Shown piece after piece: positions 20,701-32,401 of a stretch of DNA of 64,000 bases. Origin of the DNA: Nemertoderma westbladi (taxonomy: Eukaryota; Xenacoelomorpha; Nemertodermatida; Nemertodermatidae); NCBI GenBank assembly GCA_032718475.1, contig JAUCBJ010000607.1:1-64000 (forward strand), read 5' to 3'. Below the pieces are notes generated by a model that saw only the letters and a list, made by a program, of their open reading frames with translations, ran no database searches and was not told the origin of the DNA. Every line of letters starts with the position of its first letter. The first letter of the stretch is position 1. A program made the translations under genes and the position numbers.

Positions 20701-23700
20701 CTATTGAGTTAATAGTTCAGTGTAAGTAACAATAAACTACTGTAAATATTACCCTCCATCACTGTTAGTAGAACTGGAGTCATTCACTATTGAGTTAATA
20801 GTTCAGTGTAAGTAACAATAAACTACTGTAAATATTACCCTCCATCACTGTTAGTAGAACTGGAGTCATTCACTATTGAGTTAATAGTTCAGTGTAAGTA
20901 ACAATAAACTACTGTAAATATTACCCTCCATCACTGTTAGTAGAACTGGAGTCATTCACTATTGAGTTAATAGTTCAGTGTAAGTAACAATAAACTACTG
21001 TAAATATTACCCTCCATCACTGTTAGTAGAACTGGAGTCATTCACTATTGAGTTAATAGTTCAGTATAAGTAACAATAAACTACTGTAAATATTACCCTC
21101 CATCACTGTTAGTAGAACTGGAGTCATTCACTATTGAGTTAATAGTTCAGTGTAAGTAACAATAAACTACTGTAAATATTACCCTCCATCACTGTTAGTA
21201 GAACTGGAGTCATTCACTATTGAGTTAATAGTTCAGTGTAAGTAACAATAAACTACTGTAAATATTACCCTCCATCACTGTTAGTAGAACTGGAGTCATT
21301 CACTATTGAGTTAATAGTTCAGTGTAAGTAACAATAAACTACTGTAAATATTACCCTCCATCACTGTTAGTAGAACTGGAGTCATTCACTATTGAGTTAA
21401 TAGTTCAGTGTAAGTAACAATAAACTACTGTAAATATTACCCTCCATCACTGTTAGTAGAACTGGAGTCATTCACTATTGAGTTAATAGTTCAGTGTAAG
21501 TAACAATAAACTACTGTAAATATTACCCTCCATCACTGTTAGTAGAACTGGAGTCATTCACTATTGAGTTAATAGTTCAGTGTAAGTAACAATAAACTAC
21601 TGTAAATATTACCCTCCATCACTGTTAGTAGAACTGGAGTCATTCACTATTGAGTTAATAGTTCAGTGTAAGTAACAATAAACTACTGTAAATATTACCC
21701 TCCATCACTGTTAGTAGAACTGGAGTCATTCACTATTGAGTTAATAGTTCAGTATAAGTAACAATAAACTACTGTAAATATTACCCTCCATCACTGTTAG
21801 TAGAACTGGAGTCATTCACTATTGAGTTAATAGTTCAGTGTAAGTAACAATAAACTACTGTAAATATTACCCTCCATCACTGTTAGTAGAACTGGAGTCA
21901 TTCACTATTGAGTTAATAGTTCAGTGTAAGTAACAATAAACTACTGTAAATATTACCCTCCATCACTGTTAGTAGAACTGGAGTCATTCACTATTGAGTT
22001 AATAGTTCAGTGTAAGTAACAATAAACTACTGTAAATATTACCCTCCATCACTGTTAGTAGAACTGGAGTCATTCACTATTGAGTTAATAGTTCAGTGTA
22101 AGTAACAATAAACTACTGTAAATATTACCCTCCATCACTGTTAGTAGAACTGGAGTCATTCACTATTGAGTTAATAGTTCAGTATAAGTAACAATAAACT
22201 ACTGTAAATATTACCCTCCATCACTGTTAGTAGAACTGGAGTCATTCACTATTGAGTTAATAGTTCAGTGTAAGTAACAATAAACTACTGTAAATATTAC
22301 CCTCCATCACTGTTAGTAGAACTGGAGTCATTCACTATTGAGTTAATAGTTCAGTGTAAGTAACAATAAACTACTGTAAATATTACCCTCCATCACTGTT
22401 AGTAGAACTGGAGTCATTCACTATTGAGTTAATAGTTCAGTGTAAGTAACAATAAACTACTGTAAATATTACCCTCCATCACTGTTAGTAGAACAGGAGT
22501 CATTCACTATTACTATTGAGTTAATAGTTCAGTGTAAGTAACAATAAACTACTGTAAATATTACCCTCCATCACTGTTAGTAGAACAGGAGTCATTCACT
22601 ATTGAGTTAATAGTTCAGTGTAAGTAACAATAAACTACTGTAAATATTACCCTCCATCACTGTTAGTAGAACAGGAGTCATTCACTATTGAGTTAATAGT
22701 TCAGTGTAAGTAACAATGAACTACTGTAAATATTACCCTCCATCACTGTTAGTAGAACAGGAGTCATTCACTATTGAATTAATAGTTCAGTGTAAGTAAC
22801 AATAAACTACTGTAAATATTACCCTCCATCACTGTTAGTAGAACAGGAGTCATTCACTATTGAGTTAATAGTTCAGTGTAAGTAACAATGAACTACTGTA
22901 AATATTACCCTCCATCACTGTTAGTAGAACAGGAGTCATTCACTATTGAGTTAATAGTTCAGTGTAAGTAATAATAAACTACTGTAAATATTACCCTCCA
23001 TCACTGTTAGTAGAACAGGAGTCATTCACTATTGAGTTAATAGATAGTTCAGTGTAAGTAACAATAAACTACTGTAAATATTACCCTGCATCACTGTTAG
23101 TAGAACTGGAGTCATTCACTATTGAGTTAATAGTTCAGTGTAAGTAATAATAAACTACTGTAAATATTACCCTCCATCACTGTTAGTAGAACTGGAGTCA
23201 TTCACTATTGAGTTAATAGTTCAGTGTAAGTAACAATAAACTACTGTAAATATTACCCTCCATCACTGTTAGTAGAACAGGAGTCATTCACTATTGAGTT
23301 AATAGTTCAGTGTAAGTAACAATAAACTACTGTAAATATTACCCTCCATCACTGTTAGTAGAACTGGAGTCATTCACTATTGAGTTAATAGTTCAGTGTA
23401 AGTAACAATAAACTACTGTAAATATTACCCTCCATCACTGTTAGTAGAACTGGAGTCATTCACTATTGAGTTAATAGTTCAGTGTAAGTAACAATAAACT
23501 ACTGTAAATATTACCCTCCATCACTGTTAGTAGAACAGGAGTCATTCACTATTGAGTTAATAGTTCAGTGTAAGTAACAATAAACTACTGTAAATATTAC
23601 CCTCCATCACTGTTAGTAGAACTGGAGTCATTCACTATTGAGTTAATAGTTCAGTGTAAGTAACAATAAACTACTGTAAATATTACCCTCCATCACTGTT

Positions 23701-26614
23701 AGTAGAACTGGAGTCATTCACTATTGAGTTAATAGTTCAGTGTAAGTAACAATAAACTACTGTAAATATTACCCTCCATCACTGTTAGTAGAACAGGAGT
23801 CATTCACTATTGAGTTAATAGTTCAGTGTAAGTAACAATAAACTACTGTAAATATTACCCTCCATCACTGTTAGTAGAACAGGAGTCATTCACTATTGAG
23901 TTAATAGTTCAGTGTAAGTAACAATAAACTACTGTAAATATTACCCTCCATCACTGTTAGTAGAACAGGAGTCATTCACTATTGAGTTAATAGTTCAGTG
24001 TAAGTAACAATAAACTACTGTAAATATTACCCTCCATCACTGTTAGTAGAACAGGAGTCATTCACTATTGAGTTAATAGTTCAGTGTAAGTAACAATAAA
24101 CTACTGTAAATATTACCCTCCATCACTGTTAGTAGAACAGGAGTCATTCACTATTGAGTTAATAGTTCAGTGTAAGTAACAATAAACTACTGTAAATATT
24201 ACCCTCCATCACTGTTAGTAGAACAGGAGTCATTCACTATTGAGTTAATAGTTCAGTGTAAGTAACAATAAACTACTGTAAATATTACCCTCCATCACTG
24301 TTAGTAGAACAGGAGTCATTCACTATTGAGTTAATAGTTCAGTGTAAGTAACAATAAACTACTGTAAATATTACCCTCCATCACTGTTAGTAGAACAGGA
24401 GTCATTCACTATTGAGTTAATAGTTCAGTGTAAGTAACAATAAACTACTGTAAATATTACCCTCCATCACTGTTAGTAGAACAGGAGTCATTCACTATTG
24501 AGTTAATAGTTCAGTGTAAGTAACAATAAACTACTGTAAATATTACCCTCCATCACTGTTAGTAGAACAGGAGTCATTCACTATTGAGTTAATAGTTCAG
24601 TGTAAGTAACAATAAACTACTGTAAATATTACCCTCCATCACTGTTAGTAGAACAGGAGTCATTCACTATTGAGTTAATAGTTCAGTGTAAGTAACAATA
24701 AACTACTGTAAATATTACCCTCCATCACTGTTAGTAGAACAGGAGTCATTCACTATTGAGTTAATAGTTCAGTGTAAGTAACAATAAACTACTGTAAATA
24801 TTACCCTCCATCACTGTTAGTAGAACAGGAGTCATTCACTATTGAGTTAATAGTTCAGTGTAAGTAACAATAAACTACTGTAAATATTACCCTCCATCAC
24901 TGTTAGTAGAACAGGAGTCATTCACTATTGAGTTAATAGTTCAGTGTAAGTAACAATAAACTACTGTAAATATTACCCTCCATCACTGTTAGTAGAACAG
25001 GAGTCATTCACTATTGAGTTAATAGTTCAGTGTAAGTAACAATAAACTACTGTAAATATTACCCTCCATCACTGTTAGTAGAACAGGAGTCATTCACTAT
25101 TGAGTTAATAGTTCAGTGTAAGTAACAATAAACTACTGTAAATATTACCCTCCATCACTGTTAGTAGAACAGGAGTCATTCACTATTGAGTTAATAGTTC
25201 AGTGTAAGTAACAATAAACTACTGTAAATATTACCCTCCATCACTGTTAGTAGAACAGGAGTCATTCACTATTGAGTTAATAGTTCAGTGTAAGTAACAA
25301 TAAACTACTGTAAATATTACCCTCCATCACTGTTAGTAGAACAGGAGTCATTCACTATTGAGTTAATAGTTCAGTGTAAGTAACAATAAACTACTGTAAA
25401 TATTACCCTCCATCACTGTTAGTAGAACAGGAGTCATTCACTATTGAGTTAATAGTTCAGTGTAAGTAACAATAAACTACTGTAAATATTACCCTCCATC
25501 ACTGTTAGTAGAACAGGAGTCATTCACTATTGAGTTAATAGTTCAGTGTAAGTAACAATAAACTACTGTAAATATTACCCTCCATCACTGTTAGTAGAAC
25601 AGGAGTCATTCACTATTGAGTTAATAGTTCAGTGTAAGTAACAATAAACTACTGTAAATATTACCCTCCATCACTGTTAGTAGAACAGGAGTCATTCACT
25701 ATTGAGTTAATAGTTCAGTGTAAGTAACAATAAACTACTGTAAATATTACCCTCCATCACTGTTAGTAGAACAGGAGTCATTCACTATTGAGTTAATAGT
25801 TCAGTGTAAGTAACAATAAACTACTGTAAATATTACCCTCCATCACTGTTAGTAGAACAGGAGTCATTCACTATTGAGTTAATAGTTCAGTGTAAGTAAC
25901 AATAAACTACTGTAAATATTACCCTCCATCACTGTTAGTAGAACAGGAGTCATTCACTATTGAGTTAATAGTTCAGTGTAAGTAACAATAAACTACTGTA
26001 AATATTACCCTCCATCACTGTTAGTAGAACAGGAGTCATTCACTATTGAGTTAATAGTTCAGTGTAAGTAACAATAAACTACTGTAAATATTACCCTCCA
26101 TCACTGTTAGTAGAACAGGAGTCATTCACTATTGAGTTAATAGTTCAGTGTAAGTAACAATAAACTACTGTAAATATTACCCTCCATCACTGTTAGTAGA
26201 ACAGGAGTCATTCACTATTGAGTTAATAGTTCAGTGTAAGTAACAATAAACTACTGTAAATATTACCCTCCATCACTGTTAGTAGAACAGGAGTCATTCA
26301 CTATTGAGTTAATAGTTCAGTGTAAGTAACAATAAACTACTGTAAATATTACCCTCCATCACTGTTAGTAGAACAGGAGTCATTCACTATTGAGTTAATA
26401 GTTCCAGTGTAAGTAACAATAAACTACTGTAAATATTACCCTCCATCACTGTTAGTAGAACAGGAGTCATTCACTATTGAGTTAATAGTTCAGTGTAAGT
26501 AACAATAAACTACTGTAAGTATTACCCTCCATCGCTGTTAGTAGAACAGGAGTCATTCACTATTGAGTTAATAGTTCAGTGTAAGTAACAATAAACTACT
26601 GTAAATATTACCCT
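17785..26614. repeat. 86-bp exon-derived satellite, main array (about 103 copies)
   Basis: 8.83 kb of head-to-tail 86-bp units. Every unit holds CAGT|GTAAGT (a few GTAAGTAAT or CAGTATAAG variants), CTACTGTAAATATTACCCTCCATCACTG, TTAGTAGAAC[A/T]GGAG and the exon B 3' end. Variant markers show internal duplication: ACCCTGCATC occurs at 18869 and again 4,214 bp later (49 units), and CACTATTACTATTG occurs near 20178 and 22506. The stretch from about 23,790 to 26,400 (about 30 units) looks uniform in my reading, suggesting recent amplification. An AACAGGAG/AACTGGAG dimorphism runs through the older part. The array ends in mid-unit at 26614. Confidence 0.97.
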
Positions 26615-27609
26615 AATGTATTATAAGTCCATGTCGACTCTTCCACACAATATTTTGACAATTTTAATTTTTTTATTTAATTTTCAATTTTCATTGAGGG
26701 TATTTTCGTAAGTTACCCAAACCCCGTCTCGTTTTGTTAAAACTTAATGTTTTGTGAAACTTTATGCGACGGTGATCTGAACTAAACAACTCTGACCATC
26801 TACATGGATTCAATACATTGTTCGCATGTTGTTCCATGTTGAAAATAAACAAATGAACTTCCAGTCATTAATTATAATATTTTAATTATGAATCATATTA
26901 ATGATATAACGTACATCAATACGACCAGTAACGCAGTAACTGTTCCAGAATCTATAATAATAAGGTAATTGTTGTGGGGCGAGTGACGCGGTGAATCAAA
27001 TATACAATGTATTATATTATCATATTGTCCCATTTACATTGTATATTCCAGAATCTGGCTACTTTAAGATTTTGCTGCTTGATTGCAACATGATCAATGT
27101 CTAGATAAAATATCGAAGCTCGCAATGTTATAATTTACCATTTCCTTATTCAGTCGTGTTTGGCCTATTGATAACTTCGGATTGACCGGATTAGCACTGA
27201 TGGCAATCCATTCAGAAAAAGTTGTTGATGTTAGTTCGGTGATTGAGAAATTCTCAGTGAAGAATCGCAGAATAATGCTTGTTTAACTCAGTGACACATG
27301 TCATTCATTCTGTTATTATTGATATAATAATATAATATATGAGACAATATAATAATATATAATTCATTTATTAACATATTTTTTTGTTCAGGAATAATGT
27401 TATACTTTCGTTTGTTTAATTATTTCAGATTTTTCCAACCCCAGTTTGGCCCAAAAATAAATACTATATTACCGGTATATACTTTCGGTTGGAAGTTCAT
27501 TTGTTTGTAAAGGCGTCCTTCAGTTCGTTTAACCCATTTTTTATATTCAGTTTAATTTTCAATGGTTTACTAAAATTTTCGCCTGTCACCAATGATTGAA
27601 ATGGCCAAG

Positions 27610-27641
<32 letters not shown>

Positions 27642-27771
27642 TCCCGGATCCGCCACTGCCTTCCCGTCTCTGATTCCAAGGTTCCACCTTGGTGTCATTG
27701 TTTGGTTGCATTGAATTCACATTTCCCACATAATAAATATAATTACAATACAAACACATTTTTTTCTTTAG
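26615..27771 (+). other. Rest of intron B2-C1
   Basis: AT-rich sequence with no exon recognised. A 30-base stretch near 27003-27055 (TATCATATTGTCCCATTTAC) is the inverse of one near 10650. A 23-base C run lies at 27610-27632, followed by CCCGGATCCGCCACTGCC, which resembles the edge of a DNA transposon; its other end was not found. The acceptor for C1 (TTTTTTTCTTTAG) ends at 27771. Confidence 0.5.
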
Positions 27772-28398
27772 ACAAACCATATTGGATTCACAATGACACA
27801 ACAGAGCGAACTGTTATAGGAGTTCTTGGGAAGGAGGTTAACCTAACATGTACAATGGAAAGTTATCCAGCTGTTATTGAATCGAGTGTCTATTGGCTTA
27901 GTGGAGTTGACGTAAATAAGAAGCTGCCCGATGGTGATAAATACAGAACATCAGTTGTAGTGGAGAACTCTGAGTATAAAAGTACAGCTGTTTTAAGGCT
28001 AACTATATATAATGTAACGAGAGATGATCTTAATCCAACCTACTTTGGGATGGTTGGAAATGGTATCCCTAGCAGTAATACTGAGGTTGAATGTGACATT
28101 AAGTTGGAACCTATAGGACCTCCACATATACCGACTGGAGTTAAAGTAGAAGCAGTTGATAATTCCAGAGTTATAGTTAGTTGGACACCAGGATTCAATG
28201 GTGGATCTAATCAATGGTTTAGAGTTGAGTACAACAACAGTAACGTAAATATTGATTCTAAAACAACAGGAAATACAACTGATTCAACCATAATCATCTA
28301 CGAATTACCCAATGAACGTCATTATTTCTCTGTGGTGGCCTGTAATAAGATCGGTTGTCAGGATCCAACTCCTGTAATAGAAGGTGAACCAGCATCAG
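27772..28398 (+). CDS. Exon C1: Ig domain plus fibronectin III domain
   Basis: Phase 1-1 exon of 627 nt (209 codons), with acceptor CTTTAG ending at 27771 and donor TCAG|GTATGT at 28398/28399. The Ig domain (about residues 1-110) has VNLTCTM for the first Cys and VYWLSG for Trp. The strand-F position reads DDLNPTYFGMVGNG, with Gly where the second Cys is expected; a Cys in VECDIKL follows. The fibronectin III domain (about 112-205) has PPHIPTGVKVEAVDNSRVIVSW, WFRVEY, then YELPNERHYFSVVACNKIGC. It ends PTPVIEGEPAS before the donor. C1 and C2 could be used together as tandem repeats or as alternatives. Confidence 0.87.
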
Positions 28399-28599
28399 GT
28401 ATGTTAACTTTTATACAATCTTGGGTTGAATAAAGTATATATTTTTTTTTTACATAATAATAAAAAACATACATTATTTTATTTGCTTGATATTGGTCTA
28501 TCAAAAATGTACTTTTTTCAACTCTAAATTATATTCAAGAGACCGGATCATGCTGAACATGGTTGCTTAAATTATTATTATTATTAATTTTAATCCAGA

Positions 28600-28784
28600 T
28601 AATGTACGTAAGACAATGTGTATTTTTATTTTCTATATTTCATATTTCCTTTCCGTATCTACGTAGCTACATTCGTTTGATCTTATTTCTTTGGAATAGT
28701 CTACCCAGAGAAATTATAATTGTTAAATCTAAACACATTTTTAAAAATCTTTTAAAATCCTACCTTACCGACAATATGATCTAA
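28600..28784 (+). pseudogene. LINE ORF2 C-terminal remnant
   Basis: The open frame ending at 28784 carries LWNSLPREIIIVKSKHIFKN, the LWNSLP motif typical of the end of CR1/L2/Jockey-like LINE reverse transcriptase proteins. Upstream parts are missing. Confidence 0.65.
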
Positions 28785-29515
28785 ATCTTCCAAATTAAAA
28801 AAAGTAATGTTTAACAAAAATATCAGTGAAAATATCAGCCTCGTAGTTTACGCACAGGAAGTATGGAATCTAAAATTAAAAATAAAATGATAAACCCTGA
28901 GTATTTGATACTGATTATCTAATATTTTATATTTGTAACCCTCTTCCCCACCCCCCCCCCCCCCCCCCCAAAGTTAGGATGGTGGCCGAGACTAGCTATG
29001 CTATTGCCGCCAACCAAAAAACCTGCCCGTACCCAATATCGTTACATATTAATATTTGCTATTTGAATTATGTATATTTGGTGTGCGGTTAACTTATTGT
29101 ACTAAAGCAAAGCGAGTAATATACAACTTGATTATTGATTATTATTATTGATCGTATGCACGAGTAATAATAATAATAATATAGTAAAATAATACACAAT
29201 ACATATTATCCATATTCTAACTACGTTCTAAAATTAACCTTAGTGTATATTATAATGAATTATAAAGTATAATATAATAAAATAGTCTCACAGAGGTGCA
29301 ATACTATGTAAAATACCTACCTGGGGTAACATACCTGGTGTAATACCTACTACTATATTTTTTTATAACATCAATATAATTTTCTGACCCTGAGGGCCCG
29401 GGGGGCCCAGATCGTCAAGGGGGCCCGGGAATTTTCCCGAATAGATGTATGGCCACTACGCCACTGCTTATTAGTCACTAGTAGTGCCTGCCTTGCCTAT
29501 GTCCTATAAATGTAA

Positions 29516-29767
29516 TTACGACGAGACGAATCGACGAGACTAGCAGTTGAAACTGGTAGATGGAGGAAAATCCCGGCCGACTCAAGAGTATGTAAATGTG
29601 GGAGGAGTATCCAAACCATGCTACATATTATAACTCAATGCCCACTGGTTACCAGATACCCAGAACTGCAATATTCATCAGTACGATCGTTCGCTGAGTC
29701 TCTGAATAGAGAATTATTAATGCGGGCGGTATTCGAGATATTGCAAATATTGGACGTCCGGGAATAG
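29516..29767 (+). pseudogene. 3' end of a LINE ORF with C-terminal zinc-knuckle
   Basis: An open frame from 29516 to the TAG at 29765-29767 reads LAVETGRWRKIP, then VCKCGRSIQTMLHIITQCP. This CxC...H...C arrangement is typical near the C-terminus of several LINE polyproteins. It is cut off at its 5' end after GCCACTACGCCACTGC sequence. The following 0.7 kb, including the 33-bp minisatellite and ending near 30465 in AATAAAATTATTATATTATTATT, is probably its 3' UTR and tail. Confidence 0.7.
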
Positions 29768-29877
29768 AATTTGTTTATTCTAATATTGTTACTTTATTTT
29801 GATTATTCTGATTCGAGTATATTGAATTATTATCGATTTTATCAAATTTTCCTGGAATATGTAATAATTTGTAAGTG

Positions 29878-30235
29878 CTATTATGTAATGAATAATTTGG
29901 AAGTGCTGTGCTATTATGTAATGAATAATTTGGAAGTGCTGTGCTATTATGTAATGAATAATTTGGAAGTGCTGTGCTATTATGTAATGAATAATTTGGA
30001 AGTGCTGTTATGTAATGAATAATTTGGAAGTGCTGTGCTATTATGTAATGAATAAATTGGAAGTGCTGCGCTATTATGTAATGAATAATTTGGAAGTGCT
30101 GTGCTATTATGTAATGAATAATTTGGAAGTGCTGTGCTATTATGTAATGAATAATTTGGAAGTGCTGTTATGTAATGAATAATTTGGAAGTGCTGTTATG
30201 TAATGGATAATTTGTAAGTGCTATTACGTAATGAA
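29878..30235. repeat. 33-bp minisatellite in LINE 3' region
   Basis: About 11-12 units of CTATTATGTAATGAATAATT TGGAAGTGCTGTG type, with some shortened units missing GTGCTA. As 33 is divisible by 3, the array gives an open frame with an 11-residue period (CYYVMNNLEVL), which I regard as non-coding. Confidence 0.85.
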
Positions 30236-30663
30236 TTTGTAAGTGCTATTATTGTGAATGTTTGTAAATTTGTCGTTATTTTAATATTTGATGAGTATAG
30301 TTTCAAACGTGTAAGAATTTAATTAAGTAGTAGTTCGAGTGTATACAGTATCGTGCAGTCAAATTTAGTTGGACAAATATTTCTCTTTTCTTTGGTTATT
30401 TAATTTGTGGTCTGTTACGCGTTAAATTCCGAATCATTTGTCAATAAAATTATTATATTATTATTACACGTAGCCAAGTAGTGATGAGTTGATTGTAATT
30501 AGTATTAATGTAATTAGTGTAAGTATTTGATTCCAATTATTGTACACTCCAATTCCTGATGCTGCCTTACTCAATGTTAAATAATTTAGTGTTCTAGAAT
30601 ATTTATTACGTAACTAGAGAGCCGCTTAACAACATAAACCAATATTGAATATTGCGTTCCGTT

Positions 30664-30770
30664 TTAGGGTTCGTCTTGCAGACACTAAAGCCGCAATAGC
30701 TTTTCAGTGTCTGCATGGATTTTGCTCAAATTACTTGCAAACCTTTTCTACTTTGATGCTCTTTAATATA
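30664..30770 (+). pseudogene. Short LINE remnant
   Basis: One frame reads RVRLADTKAAIAFQCLHGFC then SNYLQTF, resembling the K...A.KCLHGLAPSYL motif of LINE reverse transcriptase C-terminal regions. It is only about 35 codons long and flanked by unrelated DNA. Confidence 0.5.
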
Positions 30771-30970
30771 GAAAATTAACAATAATTAACCACCATTGCA
30801 CCAAAAATATATTATTTTATTTTACTTCGCCGGTAAAAAGTAAAATCAATGCAATCATATGGCTTTCTTTTTTCCCTATGGAAAAAAGTAGTAATTTTTT
30901 TCTCGATTTTGGGTACATTCGAGCGAAAAAGTAACAATTCAAGAATAAAATTGTTTTTCTATTTTCTTAG

Positions 30971-31600
30971 ACAAACCCATTTGGATTCACAAAGACACAG
31001 AGCGAACTGTTATAGGAGATGTTGGGAATGTCGTTACTCTAACATGTACAATGGAAAGTTATTCAGCTGTTAGTGAATCGAGTGTTTATTGGGTTAGTGA
31101 AGTTGACGTAAATAAGAAGCTGCCCGATGGTGATAAATATAGAACATCAGCTGAAGTGGAGAACTCTGAGTATAAAAGTACAGCTGTTTTAAGGCTAACT
31201 ATATATAATGTAACGAGAGATGATCTTAATTTAACCTACTTTGGGAGGGTTGGAAATGGTATCCCTAGCAGTAATACTGAGGTTGAATGTGTCGTTAAGT
31301 TGGAACCTATAGGACCTCCACATATGCCGACTGGAGTTAAAGTAGAAGCAGTTGATAATTCCAGAGTTATAGTTAGTTGGACTCCAGGATTCAATGGTGG
31401 ATCTAATCAATGGTTTAGAGTTGAGTATAACAAGAGTAACGGAAATATTGTTACTATAACAACAGGAAATACAACTGATTCAACCATAATCATCTACGAA
31501 TTACCCAATGAACGGCATTACTTCTCGGTGGTGGCCTGTAATAAGTTCGGTTGCCGCGATCCAACTATTCCAGTTGTTGGAGAACCATTTCGTTTATATG
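30971..31600 (+). CDS. Exon C2: Ig domain plus fibronectin III domain
   Basis: Second C exon, 630 nt (210 codons), phase 1-1. Acceptor TTTCTTAG ends at 30970; donor TATG|GTGAGA is at 31600/31601. The domain order matches C1: Ig (VTLTCTM, VYWVSE, and NLTYFGRVGNG lacking the usual second Cys) followed by fibronectin III (PPHMPTGVKVEAVDNSRVIV, WFRVEY, HYFSVVACNKFGC). The end (VVGEPFRLY) differs from C1. The first Met in this frame is internal, so the exon is defined by its acceptor, not by a start codon. Its last base G completes Asp with exon D. Confidence 0.87.
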
Positions 31601-31795
31601 GTGAGAAAATTTTTTTTATTAATTTATATACACTATAGAACAACTGCATTGTATTAATTTAGAGTCAGAATTTTAATTTCTGCCTTCTAAAGTTTGTGTA
31701 TTCGTGTTGATATATATCTGACTGAATCGATTGAGCACTGCAACCTAAATAAGCCTATGTTTGATTCTTGTACTTTGAGAGAGATCTCAAAAAAG

Positions 31796-32290
31796 TTATC
31801 AACTGTCCACCATGCTTATTCTCTTCAAAATGCAGAGATAACGCAAAGGCATGTTCTCCACCGGATGGTTATCAAGGCAAAAGCAATGTCCTGTAAAGCG
31901 GAGGCGGTTCTATATTAGTTTCAAGTTTGGTGGACTATTGAGACACCGTCGATGCTGTATGGGGCTGGCTGGATATTTGTCCATTGTACTTGACTCAATG
32001 AACGCGGCTTAGCATTATTTTATAAGTCCAGATATTTAATGACCTTTAGAGTCCATTTGGCCATTCATTTAGGACTACTGGTTCTACTGCTTCTCTAAAT
32101 AATCGATCCTTGAGTTTTATATTTAATCTATGGGAAATCCTGGACATTGACTGGACAGCCCACACAATGCTGCCTAGTTCATGCATTCCCCTTAGGTAGG
32201 TCCTATCCGTAGGAATTCCGGATCCACGATCCTTTACATCAGATGACACCCAAATACTCAAGAACACCATCCTAGCAGGTTATGCTCAAA
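31796..32290 (-). pseudogene. LINE remnant, second copy of the family at 52447-54190
   Basis: Diverged from 52560-53040 but alignable along its length: TGTCCACCATGCTTATTC, GCAATGTCCTG[T/C]AAAGCGGAGGCG, TTGTACTTGAC[T/A]CAATGAAC, CGGATCCA[C/T]GATCC. On the minus strand it reads LKDRLFREAVEPVVLN, matching LKVRLFRAAVVPVLLY of the other copy. Stops and frameshifts throughout. Confidence 0.75.
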
Positions 32291-32401
32291 CGATCAGAAG
32301 GTCGCATTGTTTTTATATCTAATATTATATTTATATCTATTTTATGTCTATTATTGTTTTTTATGGGTTGCTCCTTTAGAGCCTGGATTAAATAAGGTAA
32401 A

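Larger units (their letters stand above)
28399..30970 (+). other. Intron C1-C2
   Basis: 2.57 kb with three LINE remnants (28563-28784, 29516-29767, 30664-30770), a 19-base C run (28951-28969) and a GGGCCC-rich patch at about 29395-29430. A 33-bp minisatellite lies at 29878-30235. No host exon is seen. The acceptor ATTTTCTTAG ends at 30970. Confidence 0.6.

Noticed and set aside
17785-26614. CRISPR array
   Set aside because: Units are contiguous 86-bp repeats with no unique spacers, in a eukaryotic intron, and derived from an exon end.
27430-27475. Possible extra exon after TTATTTCAG at about 27421-27430
   Set aside because: An acceptor-like AG is present, but the phase-1 frame meets a stop after about ten codons and has no similarity to A, B, C or D.
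29771-30022. 83-codon frame with CYYVMNNLEVL repeats
   Set aside because: Open only because the minisatellite unit is 33 bp; it begins in LINE 3' sequence after the stop of the LINE frame.
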